Positions 8,655-18,502 of a DNA stretch of 20,879 nt are shown in pieces (within the stretch, counting starts at the first letter, position 1; each line of letters starts with the position of its first letter). The stretch is taken from NCBI GenBank assembly GCA_032718475.1, contig JAUCBJ010007660.1, forward strand, positions 1 to 20,879. Reading direction: 5' to 3'. The notes below the pieces were generated by a model. It saw nothing but the letters and a program-made list of their open reading frames with translations, was not told the origin of the DNA and did no database searches. Both the position numbers and the translations under genes were made by a program. The DNA comes from Nemertoderma westbladi (lineage: Eukaryota; Xenacoelomorpha; Nemertodermatida; Nemertodermatidae).

Positions 8655-9331
8655 CTTATCAAAAAAGAAAGACAGGCATCTGGCTGTTATCTTTGTTGAC
8701 TTCTTCAAGGCCTTTGATTCAGTCTCTCGCTCACGTATGTTCAGCATACTTTCATTATATGGGATTCCTGATGAAATTATTGCAGCAATCAGATCAGTAT
8801 ACGATGGTTCGACAACATTTGTGTCTACTGTTGACGGTGACACAGAACCATTTGAAGTGTTATGGGGCGTCCTCCAAGGAGACACACTTGCACCATTCTT
8901 GTTCATTATTGTGGTTGACTATGTTCTACGCATGTCCTTAGATCATCATAATGATGATGGGGTGATGATAACTCCACCTACTGGTTCCAGAAGTCGAGGA
9001 AATCCTGCCAAGTACCTAACTGATCTAGACTTTGCTGATGACTTAGGAGTACTCTCAGAATCATTAGAGGGAGCCCAACGGCTCCTCAGCTCATTAGAAC
9101 ATGCTGCTTCTAGTGTTGGTCTTTTATTAACTCCAGAAAGATCAAAATTTTGACAGTTAACTTTGAAAGTCCTCAGCAAGTCTCTGATCGGATGAGCATA
9201 AGCTCAAAGGATGGTATGCTTGAGCATGTGGATGACTTCTGTTACCTGGGATCATGGATCCGGAAGTCAGGTGAGGACCTTCGAATACGTAAGGGAAAGG
9301 CATGGGCAGCCTTGAATAGGCTTTCCAGGAT
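8655..9331 (+). pseudogene. LINE RT fragment, copy 2 (FADD box kept, frameshifted)
   Basis: Plus-strand copy nearly identical to copy 1 but opposite in orientation, truncated at both ends. It reads KKKDRHLAVIFVDFFKAFDS, VLQGDTLAPFLF and then LDFADDLGVLSES, so the catalytic FADD lost in copy 1 is present. A 1-nt deletion in the T-run at ~9120-9126 shifts frame and gives a premature stop at 9151-9153. The remaining frame resumes at VNFESPQQVSDRM. Homology ends at about 9331 (CTTTCCAGGATTT), so neither the LINE 3' tail nor an endonuclease is present. The left junction is with the fold-back element. Confidence 0.92.
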
Positions 9332-9369
9332 TTTTCCAGGATTACCAATCAAGGTAAACAATAGTCGGG

Positions 9370-10190
9370 TGTTCGCGCTTTTAGAGACTTTAACAGTTTA
9401 ACCTGTTAATTTATGTGTCTTATGATTTCTGACAGCCCATACAAAACATGACCACAGCCAAAGCCAGTATACCGCGGCGTATGAACCACCGTGTGTGGGA
9501 GACTGAATTATATGGCAGAGTGGGGTAGGCTACTTTGTATTATTCGATTGATCTCTACTATATATTCTACAAAAACTATGCTTATTTTCAGGGCAATACC
9601 AACAGTTCTTTTAGATGCTGTGGTTTAAATATCAGACAGAGTTATGACTTATATTAATTTCAACGGATGGTCATGAGACAGCAAATGTTTACATTCTTTA
9701 TGAATGTATAATTAATCGCTCGCACTCACGTTACTGTCAATAGTACTGAAACACGCTAAGTTGGTGACTGTTACCAATTTTACTCATATATAAGGATAAA
9801 TTTAGCTCATTTACGTTGGGTAGGGTGTTTAAAAAAACACTTTTTTCTTATTTTCATTGCTCAAGTGAATTTTCCCATTGCATTTCACCCCAAAACATTA
9901 TATACAAATTTTTTTCAAAAATATTGAACTTCAGGGGTGGAACATCAGACTCAAAATATTGAAAATGACGCCGTGCCAACTTTTTTTGCACTTCTACCTG
10001 AAATTTTCAAATGTGAAATTTGTGTTGAGGTTATGAAATAGCATAAATTCATACAGACCACTGTAATTTGAGCCAAGCAATTGTTACTAATGTTCCCTTC
10101 TGCTTACCTCAATAATAAAGAAAGTTAGTGGGGAGTATTGATTATTCATATGTATTCTCCAAATATAAGCATCCATTAAATAGGTTCAAC
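9370..10190 (+). repeat. Third, diverged copy of the large TIR sequence
   Basis: TGTTCGCGCTTTTAGAGACTTTAACAGTTTAACCTG-type sequence at 9370-9405 aligns to the start of the left TIR. Further patches are ACAAAACATGACC, GGGAGACTGAATT, GTATTATTCGATTGATC, CAACAGTTC and ACTTATATTAATTTCAACG. A later match (GTATTCTCCAAAT, ~10151) implies the copy continues, interrupted by ~270 unrelated bp (about 9820-10090). Divergence is far greater than between the two main arms. No right-hand partner was found nearby. Confidence 0.65.
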
Positions 10191-10930
10191 CAACTGTTAA
10201 AGAAATCTCAAAGGGGATTCTTCCTTTTGATATTGTTAATCAAACTATAACATACCAAGGTAATTACCCTAAACACAAGCCGAAATAGAAACAACCAAAA
10301 CAATAAATCTGATTTGGCCTTCCAAGCTACTTAATACGAGTGTTGGTGACTTAACACTCCAATTGTTCACCCTTCACAGAGAAATAAACCAGTTCGTCAG
10401 GCGGACAAATGTTGAATGTGAGGATATTTAATAATGCAAAAAGGGGAAATTATTTACATAAACCCTGATGCCCTTAGCGCTGACTGTAGTCAGCTATATT
10501 ACTGCTCGCTACGCTTGCGACTACTGTAGACTTGCAAAACCGCTATTTTTTAGATAACCGCCTAGTGTAAATTTGTTCAAAGATATTTCTGTATTTCCTA
10601 AGTGTAAATAACTAAAACTATTCTCCGCTATGCAGCGTACGAAGTCCTTATTTTATTCTAAATACCGGTACTATCATACATAAACTACATTTACTCAAAT
10701 GTACGGGGTTGCGAACTAATTATTAGGTATTCCAGAATTTGTAACGCTAATTAGTTACGTTACTGGGCTACACTAAAGACAGCCTAAATATCGTATTATT
10801 TAACCTAACAGTAATTTAACAAGCATAAATAGAAAACAGAAACAATCAAGAAATATGGCGCCTATCTAAAACATTACACATAAATAGCGTAGCTACAATT
10901 ACAGTAGGCCCTGTAATCGCAGTAATAGTG
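10191..10930. other. Non-coding stretch without recognised features
   Basis: AT-rich sequence with scattered TACCGGTA (10672) and short palindromes such as CTGACTGTAGTCAG (10481-10494). No supportable ORF or repeat family was identified. Confidence 0.4.
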
Positions 10931-11036
10931 TTAGCATTAGCATTAGCATAGCATTACTGCATTAGCATTAGCATTAGCGTAGCATTAGCATAGCATTAGC
11001 ATTAGCGTAGCATTAGCATTAGAGTAGCATTAGCGT
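10931..11036. repeat. TTAGCA-type hexanucleotide microsatellite
   Basis: Imperfect tandem TTAGCA units with interspersed TTAGCG and TAGCA variants. It differs from telomeric TTAGGG and is read as an interstitial microsatellite. Confidence 0.9.
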
Positions 11037-11039
11037 AAA

Positions 11040-11420
11040 CGGCTAAAGGTCACCCCAGATCAATGTGATCTTTCTACATATCTAGCCTAATAGCAAATCT
11101 GAGAGACAAGATCTAGGTCGCCTTGCCCCTTACAGCCTTAATGGCGACCGGCCACCGGTCCTAAACTTAATTCAGCCAACCTGCCAACCACAGCCACCAG
11201 CCCCGCCGGTAGTGCCCTGCATTGGATCCTCCAACTTCTCCCGTCGCTTCCAAACAGTGAGCCCGCGGCGCCTACTCCTAGCCCAACATGTTAAAGGGGG
11301 CAGTTACCGTAACGGCGCAAACATAGTAAAACCCAATCAGACAGTCAGACAATCGAAGGAAACAAAAGTTGATTTTGGTTCACTACATTGCGGCAATTAT
11401 ATTTGCAATCAGTAAGAGAA
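11040..11420. other. GC-richer island with CCAAT box, no confirmed gene
   Basis: From ~11120 to ~11320 the DNA is clearly richer in G+C and CpG (CCCGCCGG, CCCGCGGCGCC) than its surroundings, and CCCAATCAG (NF-Y type) lies near 11333. A 67-codon plus-strand frame (11212-11415) has no recognisable motif, so it is not called as a gene. It could be a promoter or CpG-rich remnant of a transposable element or gene. Confidence 0.35.
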
Positions 11421-11642
11421 TAACATCAAGAGTCAGAATCAAGCAGAAATCATATTCAAAGTCATAAAGCAAAATAGCTACAGCAAGAAATCAGCAATTT
11501 TACAACAAACGGAAGTACAAAAATAGAAGAATAAAGATGGCTACTGCTAAACTGTAGGAATGACGCAAAGTCTAAATTTGCTCACATAATCAGGCGACAT
11601 CCAGGGTTGTATCAGCTGGATTTATGACCAACCAGTGGGCAG

Positions 11643-11740
11643 AACTTAATTTGGCGATCATTAAAGCACATAATCGCCTCAACTTAATTTGGCGATTATT
11701 AAAAGCACAATTTAGGCGTTATTTTAGCACAAACATCGAT
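11643..11740. repeat. Short degenerate tandem repeat (TTAATTTGGCGAT)
   Basis: AACTTAATTTGGCGATYATTAAA occurs at 11643 and 11681, with a decayed third piece (GGCGTTATTTTAGCACAAA) from 11714. Period is about 38 bp. Confidence 0.7.
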
Positions 11741-12690
11741 TTATAGGGAAATGTAAATAAAATTAGCACAAATGTATTAGATTCGATAGATATTGGAAAA
11801 TGGCAAAATTCATATTTTGTTTTAAAGAATTTTGCCACCGCAAATGAATATATCAGGGTTTTATTATAAAATGACGTAAATAGGGCTACATACTGTATAA
11901 AATCGACTGAATATAAAATGAACTTGTGTATTTTTTATTTACCCTATCTAATTATTACGGTTGCACATCAATACGCACTTATCTAACTTATTTTATAGTA
12001 CATAACGGGTTGTTCCGTTCACAACGCCATATATCGCAACACCAACCACAATGAATAACAGTATAAAAACAGTATAAATTACGCGGTGGCGGCAGTTTAA
12101 TCAGCAGTCAGCCGTTTGCCGTTACAACAGTCTGAGTCTCAAAAATACTGAAATATGAGTGTAGAGATTGAGAGTGGAGAGTTAATTGAATTGCATTTGA
12201 TAATTCTCTCTGGCCGCTGATGGTTCTTGCCAGAAGTCAGAATGAAGGATTTGTCGCACTGTGGCATATTCATGTAAACAAAAGCCTGTAAAATGAAAAT
12301 CGTGCTTATTGGCCAGAAAATAACATACGGGACAAAGAGAAACGCTGGCTAATTATTGGTGATTTCGTCATTATAGCTCTGTACCAAAATAGACGCTAGA
12401 GGGCGTGAGTTTTATACGTTCTCAAATCCCTCGAGATATTGCCAGCTTTTAGAGTAGTTAGCGCATTGCACAAAAACTACATATTTTTACCGCAAAAGCA
12501 GCCGAAGCCGGAGGCGACTAACTGAGCGACCCGCCTTCAACAAGACCAACTGAGAGACACTACCTACCTCGACTATGCAATGTAGATTTTAGACACAACC
12601 TCATAACTCAAACCAGCCTGTAACACAGCAAGTAACACAGTATAGTGAATGTAAGCCTACATACAGTCTATATGTAAACCCAATGCATTA
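11741..12690. other. Non-coding stretch; one reverse CGCCCTCTAGCG core
   Basis: No supportable gene. AGACGCTAGAGGGCG at 12391-12405 is the reverse complement of the core of the 7347 tandem repeat. The rest is AT-rich with short low-complexity tracts. Confidence 0.45.
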
Positions 12691-12698
12691 AAATTGAC

Positions 12699-12758
12699 AC
12701 AGCTTGTTTCTAAGAAATTAATGAGTTGGTTATCAGTGATGTTGTAGAAACAAGCTGT
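12699..12758. repeat. 13-bp perfect inverted repeat
   Basis: ACAGCTTGTTTCT (12699-12711) pairs with AGAAACAAGCTGT (12746-12758) across 34 nt. GAGTTGG in the loop is also complementary to CCAACTC at ~12818-12824, so alternative folds exist. Likely a relic of a fold-back element. Confidence 0.7.
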
Positions 12759-13268
12759 AATTAATAAGCGACAATAAAATGCTATTAAATATATCCCAAG
12801 AAACAAGAAGTTGTAACCCAACTCAATAAATTATCCTAGTTAGTTCTCTCTACTTCCCCTTACCAACAAACAGAATACGACGACATAAAACAAACATGTT
12901 CCCCCAAATACAACCTCATTCGTCGCACTATTATAGCAATTTTACGTATTTTAATAATTTTTAATTTTATTTAATTAAATTTTTTTGGGTAAAAAGCCAA
13001 GTTCGGTAAGATATAAATGATATATTAAATAAAACGTAATCGTTGCTGTGAGAAGATCACAGAGAGCCTCAGTTTCGGCCAATAAGGATGAACTTTATCA
13101 GGTTAACAATATATACAGTTTTACATAGTCAAACTGTAAAACATTAACATTATACAGGTTTGTCATTTTGTCATAGTCAAGAAGACAAAGAGAGAGAGAG
13201 AGTAGTGGACAAGAAAGGGTTAAGGCAATTATTCACTGGCAAGCAGCACCACAATCACGGGAATCATC

Positions 13269-13587
13269 CATGTGCTTGAGCACGTGGATGACTTCTGCTA
13301 CTTGGGATCATGGAATCAAGAGTCAAGTCAAGCCACTTAGGATGCGTAAGAGGAAGGCATGGGCAGCCTTGAATAGGCTTTCCAGGATTTGTAAGTCCCA
13401 TAGAATAAAACGGAAGCTTAAGGTTCGATTATTTATGGCAGCAGTAGTTCCAGCTCGGGCTCTAACTGCTGACTTGCTTTCGCCGTGAGGACCAGCCAGT
13501 GCATACTCTTGTGCTTTGACAGCCTCATGGAGTGCGCCACGCCTCAAGCATGGTGGACAGCCCATGACCTTCTTGAGACGCATCTTA
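13269..13587 (+). pseudogene. LINE RT 3' fragment, copy 3 (internally deleted)
   Basis: Plus-strand homology to the C-terminal part of the LINE ORF. It runs from the segment matching EHVDDFCYLGSWIRKSG (here DDFCYLGSW after a frame change), through RKAWAALNRLSRI and RKLKVRLFMAAVVP, to a last block matching GGQPMTFLRRIL. Compared with copy 1 it lacks ~24 bp after GCAGTAGTTCCAG and ~200 bp after CTAACTGCTGA, and has many substitutions, so it is older than copies 1 and 2. The 5' part of the RT and the 3' tail are missing. Confidence 0.88.
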
Positions 13588-13627
13588 ACCTTATTAGTAC
13601 CGGGCTATAAAATGTTGTACAAATACC

Positions 13628-13668
13628 GGGGGGGGGGGGTCATATTGACCCCCCCCCCCCCCCCCCCC
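13628..13668. repeat. Poly-G / poly-C hairpin
   Basis: Twelve G (13628-13639), then TCATATTGA, then twenty C (13649-13668). TCA and TGA extend the pairing, giving a perfect 15-bp stem with a 3-nt TAT loop. Tract lengths may be unreliable because homopolymers are error-prone in assembly. Confidence 0.9.
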
Positions 13669-13689
13669 TCTAAAATATACAAATTTGTA

Positions 13690-14700
13690 CGTAGGTATCA
13701 CTAGTCTGGATCCGACCTTTAAAAAAATTTTGAAAAATTGTACTGGGATGGTTATATTGCAGCACCAAAATTACAAGTAATGCACAATTTTCACAAAATT
13801 TGAAAGTTATATTTTTCGGCTAAATGTTTTTCAATACAGGTTTTCTGGGGCGCAAAATACATTGAAAATTAGAATTCATTAATTTTGTTGTTCTGGGTCT
13901 TCAATTGTAAGTCAATTTTGTTAGTCATCTTAGGTACAGTATAAAATGAGCACCGTAAAATCAAATTTCGATCGCACCTATTGCACTAATAAATATTACT
14001 AATAATACTGTAATAATAAATAAACCATTCACTGAAAAAATATTACATATTTCTGTTACTATGTTACAAATTTCATCTACGCCGTTATTAAAAAATTCTA
14101 CAAAAGTATCAAATTTACTTCCTACGTATTTGCATACACATACATGTATACTTGCATACTTGTATATACATACTTATATTAAGTTCTATAAATTCTATAT
14201 TATAACCCATTCTATAAATTTTGTACCAAAGCTATAGAGAACTATAATTATTATATTTAATCCAGAGCGCGTGTTCCATAGTAAAATAAATGAGTACAAT
14301 ATAATTAATAATAATACAAACAGCACAATAAAGTAGTTACTGTATGTCATGTATAAGAAAAAACCACCATGATGGTCGAAAATCACAAACTAAGAATACG
14401 TGAAACTGCGTAAGTTCGGGTAGACCGATATAGGCCTACAGTTCGAACAATTAAATTATTGATATTCAAAATCCTGTCTAGTAAACTTATATACCGTATA
14501 TGTACAGTAGTGTTGAACTAATCACAACTCTTTCATTTTGAAGGTGTTTATGTACACTAAATCAATTTGTTGCAGTGATGTGTATATTTTTGATGCTTTA
14601 AGATAATTAGAAGTAACATTTTTGGTGTATTTGTCTAAAAATCATCAAGGCACTACATGTCGACTTGTGCCGGACTTCACATTTTCTGCAATATCTCAAG
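13690..14700. other. AT-rich non-coding stretch
   Basis: No supportable ORF; short minus-strand frames here are AT-driven. It contains a loose TACATACATGTATAC-type tract at about 14132-14180. Confidence 0.5.
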
Positions 14701-15156
14701 ATAAATATTCGCTCTATTAATAATTAAATGCTTGAGTTAATACAATTATTTTATTCTTTAATTGTCAAGCTGAAGTAAAAACATTACCGGTAGGTATGCA
14801 AGTACAGTACCATACAAATACTAAAATAAAAAAGCAACTGACCATTATGGACCTGTGCCCTGACCAAGGCGACCTTTACTAACAGGCCTTGCAGCCCAGA
14901 AAACTGCAAAATTAGCGTAGGCCTAAAAGTATAGCGACCAATAGAACGGTAGTTTCTCCATTCTATCAATAAGACCTTTAAGAAATGGTAAATTATGAAC
15001 CCGTCTCGTATAGGCGGGGTATTTTTTTGAGTTTTGGTGTGTATTTATCTATCTAAGTGTGTATACAGTATGTATCTAATGTGTGTGTATGTATCTACAT
15101 GTTGTATGTATCTATCGATGTAGTAATACCATCTGCCATAAATCAGAAATTATTCA

Positions 15157-15430
15157 CACAGTTTCGATACTTTGCATAGTTATAAAGGTTCCTCAGTCTA
15201 CATTTAGAATAAATATTTTTATACAAAACAGGACGAGCGCAACGAGGCTTGTAATGGAGACGAGTAATGTGTTATCTATACCCCTAAACCACCTATCTCG
15301 CACAGTTTCGATACTTTGCTTAGTTATAAAAGTTCCTTAGTCTACGTTTAGACTAAATTATTTTCAGAGAAAACAGGACGAGCGCAACGAGACTTGAAAT
15401 TTGAGACAAGTACCGCGCTAACCATACCTA
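15157..15430. repeat. ~144-bp tandem duplication
   Basis: CACAGTTTCGATACTTTGC starts units at 15157 and 15301. Both continue through TAGTTATAAA and ACAGGACGAGCGCAACGAG, then diverge near 15400. Just upstream (15040-15115) is a loose TGTATCTA/TGTG microsatellite. Confidence 0.88.
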
Positions 15431-15554
15431 GCGGATTCGTTTCTAGTAGCTAATACAATTTAAACTAAAAAGGTAATAAATTTCACTATTTAAAAAAATT
15501 GTAGGACTGGGAAAATTATGAAATTAGAACTTGTAGAAAATTATTGTTGAATGA

Positions 15555-15595
15555 AAATAATTTTGTGTTTAACTATTATAAACACAAAATTATTT
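15555..15595. repeat. 16-bp perfect hairpin
   Basis: AAATAATTTTGTGTTT (15555-15570) pairs with AAACACAAAATTATTT (15580-15595) around a 9-nt loop. AT-rich; no gene adjacent. Confidence 0.85.
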
Positions 15596-15710
15596 ATTAC
15601 ATTTACTAATATAATTAAATTATATCCTGCAACCTCAGTTTAACTGAAATTTCTATGATTTCAGTTATAAGCTCTGCCACGACGTCAACGTGGTGCAGGA
15701 TGGCAGTGTT

Positions 15711-15848
15711 GAGGCTTTTTGATTAAGACCTGGTGCCGGAAGCCATATAAACCGGGGGATCCGCTGGATAGAGTTCGTAATGGCGAGGCTTTTTGATTGA
15801 CCTGGTGCCGGAATCCATATAAACCGGGGGGGGGGGGGGGGGGGGGGG
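15711..15848. repeat. ~74-bp tandem duplication ending in a 23-G tract
   Basis: GAGGCTTTTTGATT...CCTGGTGCCGGAA.CCATATAAACCGGGGG occurs at 15711-15758 and 15785-15830. The second copy runs on into G to 15848 (23 G in all), which could form a G-quadruplex on the plus strand. Homopolymer length is uncertain. Confidence 0.9.
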
Positions 15849-17002
15849 TAGGGTGATCCACGGCCTTGAGTTCGCTAAATAAACTTTGCAGTATAAATAA
15901 AAATTGCAGTATTAATACAGTGCACCGTGAGGACAATGCTAAAATACACAAAATTAAGCAATTAAGATTAATTATTTAAACATATTTACTTCAGCACCAG
16001 AACTTATAAATCCAAAAATAAAGCTGACGTGTCAGCGTGTTGCATGGCCTTGTTCTGCTACTGCAAAATGTTAGGCCTACGCTAATTCTGCAGTTTTTTG
16101 GGCTGCAAGGCCTGTTAGTAAAGGTCGCCTTGGCCCTGACCCATGCAACGTCTAATGGTCAGTTGCTTTTTTATTTTAGTATGGTACTGTACTTGCATAC
16201 CTACCGGTAAGGTTTTTACTTCGGCTTGATAATTAAAGAATAAAATATTCGCTCTATGCTTGTTTTGAAGGTGTTTACACCAACTAATTCGGTCATTGCG
16301 GTTCTGAGCATAATATTAATGCAGTAGGAGAATTGTTCGTTTCGTTAAGTATAATATTATAAAAGGTTATGTATAAAATAATAAATATATTTCAAAGGAT
16401 AAGTGGCAACATTGTCAATAATCTGGATACCTAAGACAGTAAGATATTATCTTACAGTCCCAATCCCAATAAACATTAACTTGGTCATTTTGGCGGCCAA
16501 AATTACCAAAATGGCCAAGTAAAAACTGCGGTATTCATGAAAGGAACTGCTGAGGCACGTTGGCTTGTCAATCACAGCCAGTGAATACAGACTGAGTGTA
16601 AGTAAAGCCCAGCATGTTGGCGCTGATGTAGAGTTCTCTATACCTTTAGGTAGAGAGAAAGGCTCCAGTGTAGTAACGGCTGGACTCGCCACTGTAGTAA
16701 ACATGCCTGTAAGAGTGCAGTGTGAGGCGCCCCGCCCTAACTTATTATTTTCTACATATTTTTTAGTAATCTAATAATTAACACACCTTTACCTGTCACT
16801 TAGGTTATAAGCAGTGTGCTAGCACTTGCAGCGTAATAATTAATTATTTACTTTAATTCTATTCAATTGGTAATAAAAATAACAAGTTCATATATTTAAT
16901 TTGTAAAAATTCTTTAAAATATGAGAAAAGTACTTTACATAGATTTTTCTTTATTTAGCTGTTTAGTACGCTATATTATAAATGCTCTCATAAATACAGT
17001 TA

Positions 17003-17244
17003 GGGACTGGACGCAATAAAAATTCATCACTCTCCAGGGGAGATTTGATGTAAATAACAGATGATTACTCTCAAAAATAAAACTGTAATGTTCATTTATG
17101 TTTAATTTATTGTTTTGGTTAAAATAACGTGCCACTATAACCCTAAATTTTACCTACACTTTCCCTAAATTGAGAATTTAACATTGAGGCGGGATATTAA
17201 TTCGCCAAGGCGAGTTTTGCGTCCAGTCCCCCCCCCCCCCCCCC
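17003..17244. mobile_element. Small MITE-like element with 14-bp TIRs and poly-C edge
   Basis: GGGACTGGACGCAA (17003-17016) and TTGCGTCCAGTCCC (17217-17230) are perfect inverted repeats around ~200 bp with no ORF. The right end merges into a 17-C tract (17228-17244). TA precedes the left end, but the matching right TA is not visible. Nested inside the 16453-17975 element. Confidence 0.65.
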
Positions 17245-17695
17245 TGTCTCGATAAATAATAATTACATCATCATAAATTCACCCAAATATGCCGACTCTG
17301 TTGACTGTTAGCACAGAGCCAGAGCCTGATATTATAATGTTTTCAGTTACTATCGCCGCCCTCGAATTCAGACCCAGCTACTAGAAATAGGCCGCGCCGT
17401 CTAATCTGAATTTCATCAGTATACCGAACTCGTTCGAGACTGAGTGTCGCTATTTAATAGCTACCTCTCGCCCTGTCACAGACCCAGCTTCTAACTATAA
17501 AACTATAATTAGGACGCCTTCATACAGAACACGTTGCCATTTCATAATGACTCTAAACTGAAGCTACACAAAGGAAAAGGTGAGAAATGATTATCTAATA
17601 ATAACACACAAAATCCGATTATTATACATACTCCTCCTTTTAACAAAGCCGCATTCAACTAACTCCCTTATTACGTATTAGCCTGTGCTGTATCA

Positions 17696-17747
17696 ATGCC
17701 TCAGTGGGTGGTCTTTACTACAACTGAAAGGCCCGACTCAGCTCCAG
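17696..17747 (+). other. Short exon-like frame ending at a consensus donor
   Basis: ATG at 17696 opens 17 codons (MPQWVVFTTTERPDSAP) and runs into CTCCAG|GTAAGTTA, a full-consensus 5' splice site at 17748. Within a Tc1/mariner-like element this could be a captured exon or chance. No matching acceptor or second exon was identified. Confidence 0.2.
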
Positions 17748-18139
17748 GTAAGTTAACAATCTGTCAATAATAAAAATGAAAGCGAGCCGACATTTAGTCA
17801 GAGCAACCAAATGGATGTCCAAGGAGACGGGCTGTCTGGACTTGACTGAGTCGAGTTAAATCGCTTCGCCAAAACGACCAAGTAGCCCATAGGAATACAC
17901 TACATTTTTTTGGCGATTTTGGTCATTTTGGCCGCCAAAACGACCAAGTTAATGTTTATTGGGATTGGGACTGTACTTATTTATATTAATATTAATATAT
18001 TATACTAATATTATATTATATTATTAATTGACTCTGTAATTACCCTATTAAAATATGACAGTATAATAATAATAGGCCTACGCAACAGTACCGGGACCGA
18101 CAAATACTTGGCAGATGTTTACTACACCTTAGACTGCGT

Positions 18140-18190
18140 GTTTGCGGAGGGCGCTAACCAGTCTGCAGTTCTCCAGTCTGCCGGTTGAGG
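18140..18190 (-). repeat. Diverged CGCCCTC..CGGCAGACTGG core
   Basis: The reverse complement of this stretch reads CGCCCTCAACCGGCAGACTGG followed by AGAACTGCAGACTGG, paralleling CGCCCTCTAGCGGCAGACTGG plus GGAACTTCAGAC of the tandem repeat at 7347. It runs straight into direct repeat R1. Confidence 0.6.
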
Positions 18191-18435
18191 GCGAAGTGTC
18201 AGAAAGTGAATTTCCCATTTCGTTATTTATAATACTTCATAGTTAATACTTGGCAGGTTGGCAGGTTGGTTGGGAGGTTTATTACATACACCATAGGCTG
18301 TGTGTTCGGGAAGGAAGCTGTCCAGTCTGTCACAAGGGGGCGAATTAAGTGAAAGTTAAATAAATAAATAAATGTCTGAAATGAAATCTTTGTACAATTT
18401 TGTTGTTTATAACCTTTTTGAATTTGCTTTGGCAG
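18187..18435. repeat. Direct repeat R1 (249 bp)
   Basis: Near-identical to R2 at 20627-20867: one C/T difference (GTCACAAGG versus GTCATAAGG) and an 8-nt change in a TAAA run. R1 starts GAGGGCGAAGTGTCAG and ends TTTGAATTTGCTTTGGCAG, which looks like a splice acceptor. It ends 67 bp before the ATG of the zinc-knuckle ORF. A minus-strand 85-codon frame inside is a by-product of the repeat. Confidence 0.95.
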
Positions 18436-18502
18436 GTAGGGGGGGCATTGTAGTTGTGAGGCTGTTAATAATTTGCACATTTTTACCGTCTGCCCCCAAT
18501 TT

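Larger units (their letters stand above)
14703..16257. mobile_element. Inverted-repeat pair bounded by 15-bp direct repeats
   Basis: About 180 bp at 14747-14926 reappears in reverse at 16071-16246, with ~90% similarity by eye and small indels. AAATATTCGCTCTAT is found in the same orientation just outside both arms (14703-14717 and 16243-16257). This is consistent with an old fold-back element or an inverted duplication. No transposase ORF lies between the arms; the interior carries the repeats listed below. Confidence 0.6.
16453..17975. mobile_element. Non-autonomous Tc1/mariner-like element with TA duplication
   Basis: Left end 16455 reads CAGTCCCAATCCCAATAAAC; right end 17973 is its reverse complement. 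TIRs extend ~64 bp (16455-16518 and 17910-17973) at about 95% identity. TA lies directly outside each end (16453-16454 and 17974-17975), matching the TA target duplication of the Tc1/mariner superfamily. A sub-terminal copy of CTTGGTCGTTTTGGCG is present near 17868-17895. Length is 1.5 kb, but I see no transposase with a DDE/D triad; short internal frames (for example 16565-16774 plus, 16447-16704 minus) are unsupported. A smaller inverted-repeat element is nested inside. Confidence 0.75.

Noticed and set aside
10931-11036. Interstitial telomere
   Set aside because: The repeat is TTAGCA with variants, not TTAGGG or TTAGG.
11212-11415. 67-residue ORF in a GC-richer island
   Set aside because: Short, no recognisable domain, no splice or polyadenylation context; kept only as a compositional feature.
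15685-15951. 88-residue minus-strand ORF with a proline run
   Set aside because: The proline run is simply the translated poly-G tract and the repeats are the 74-bp tandem duplication.
18223-18480. 85- and 71-residue minus-strand ORFs sharing a C-terminus (also 20663-20878)
   Set aside because: They share sequence only because they lie in the near-identical R1/R2 DNA; identity is not protein-level conservation.
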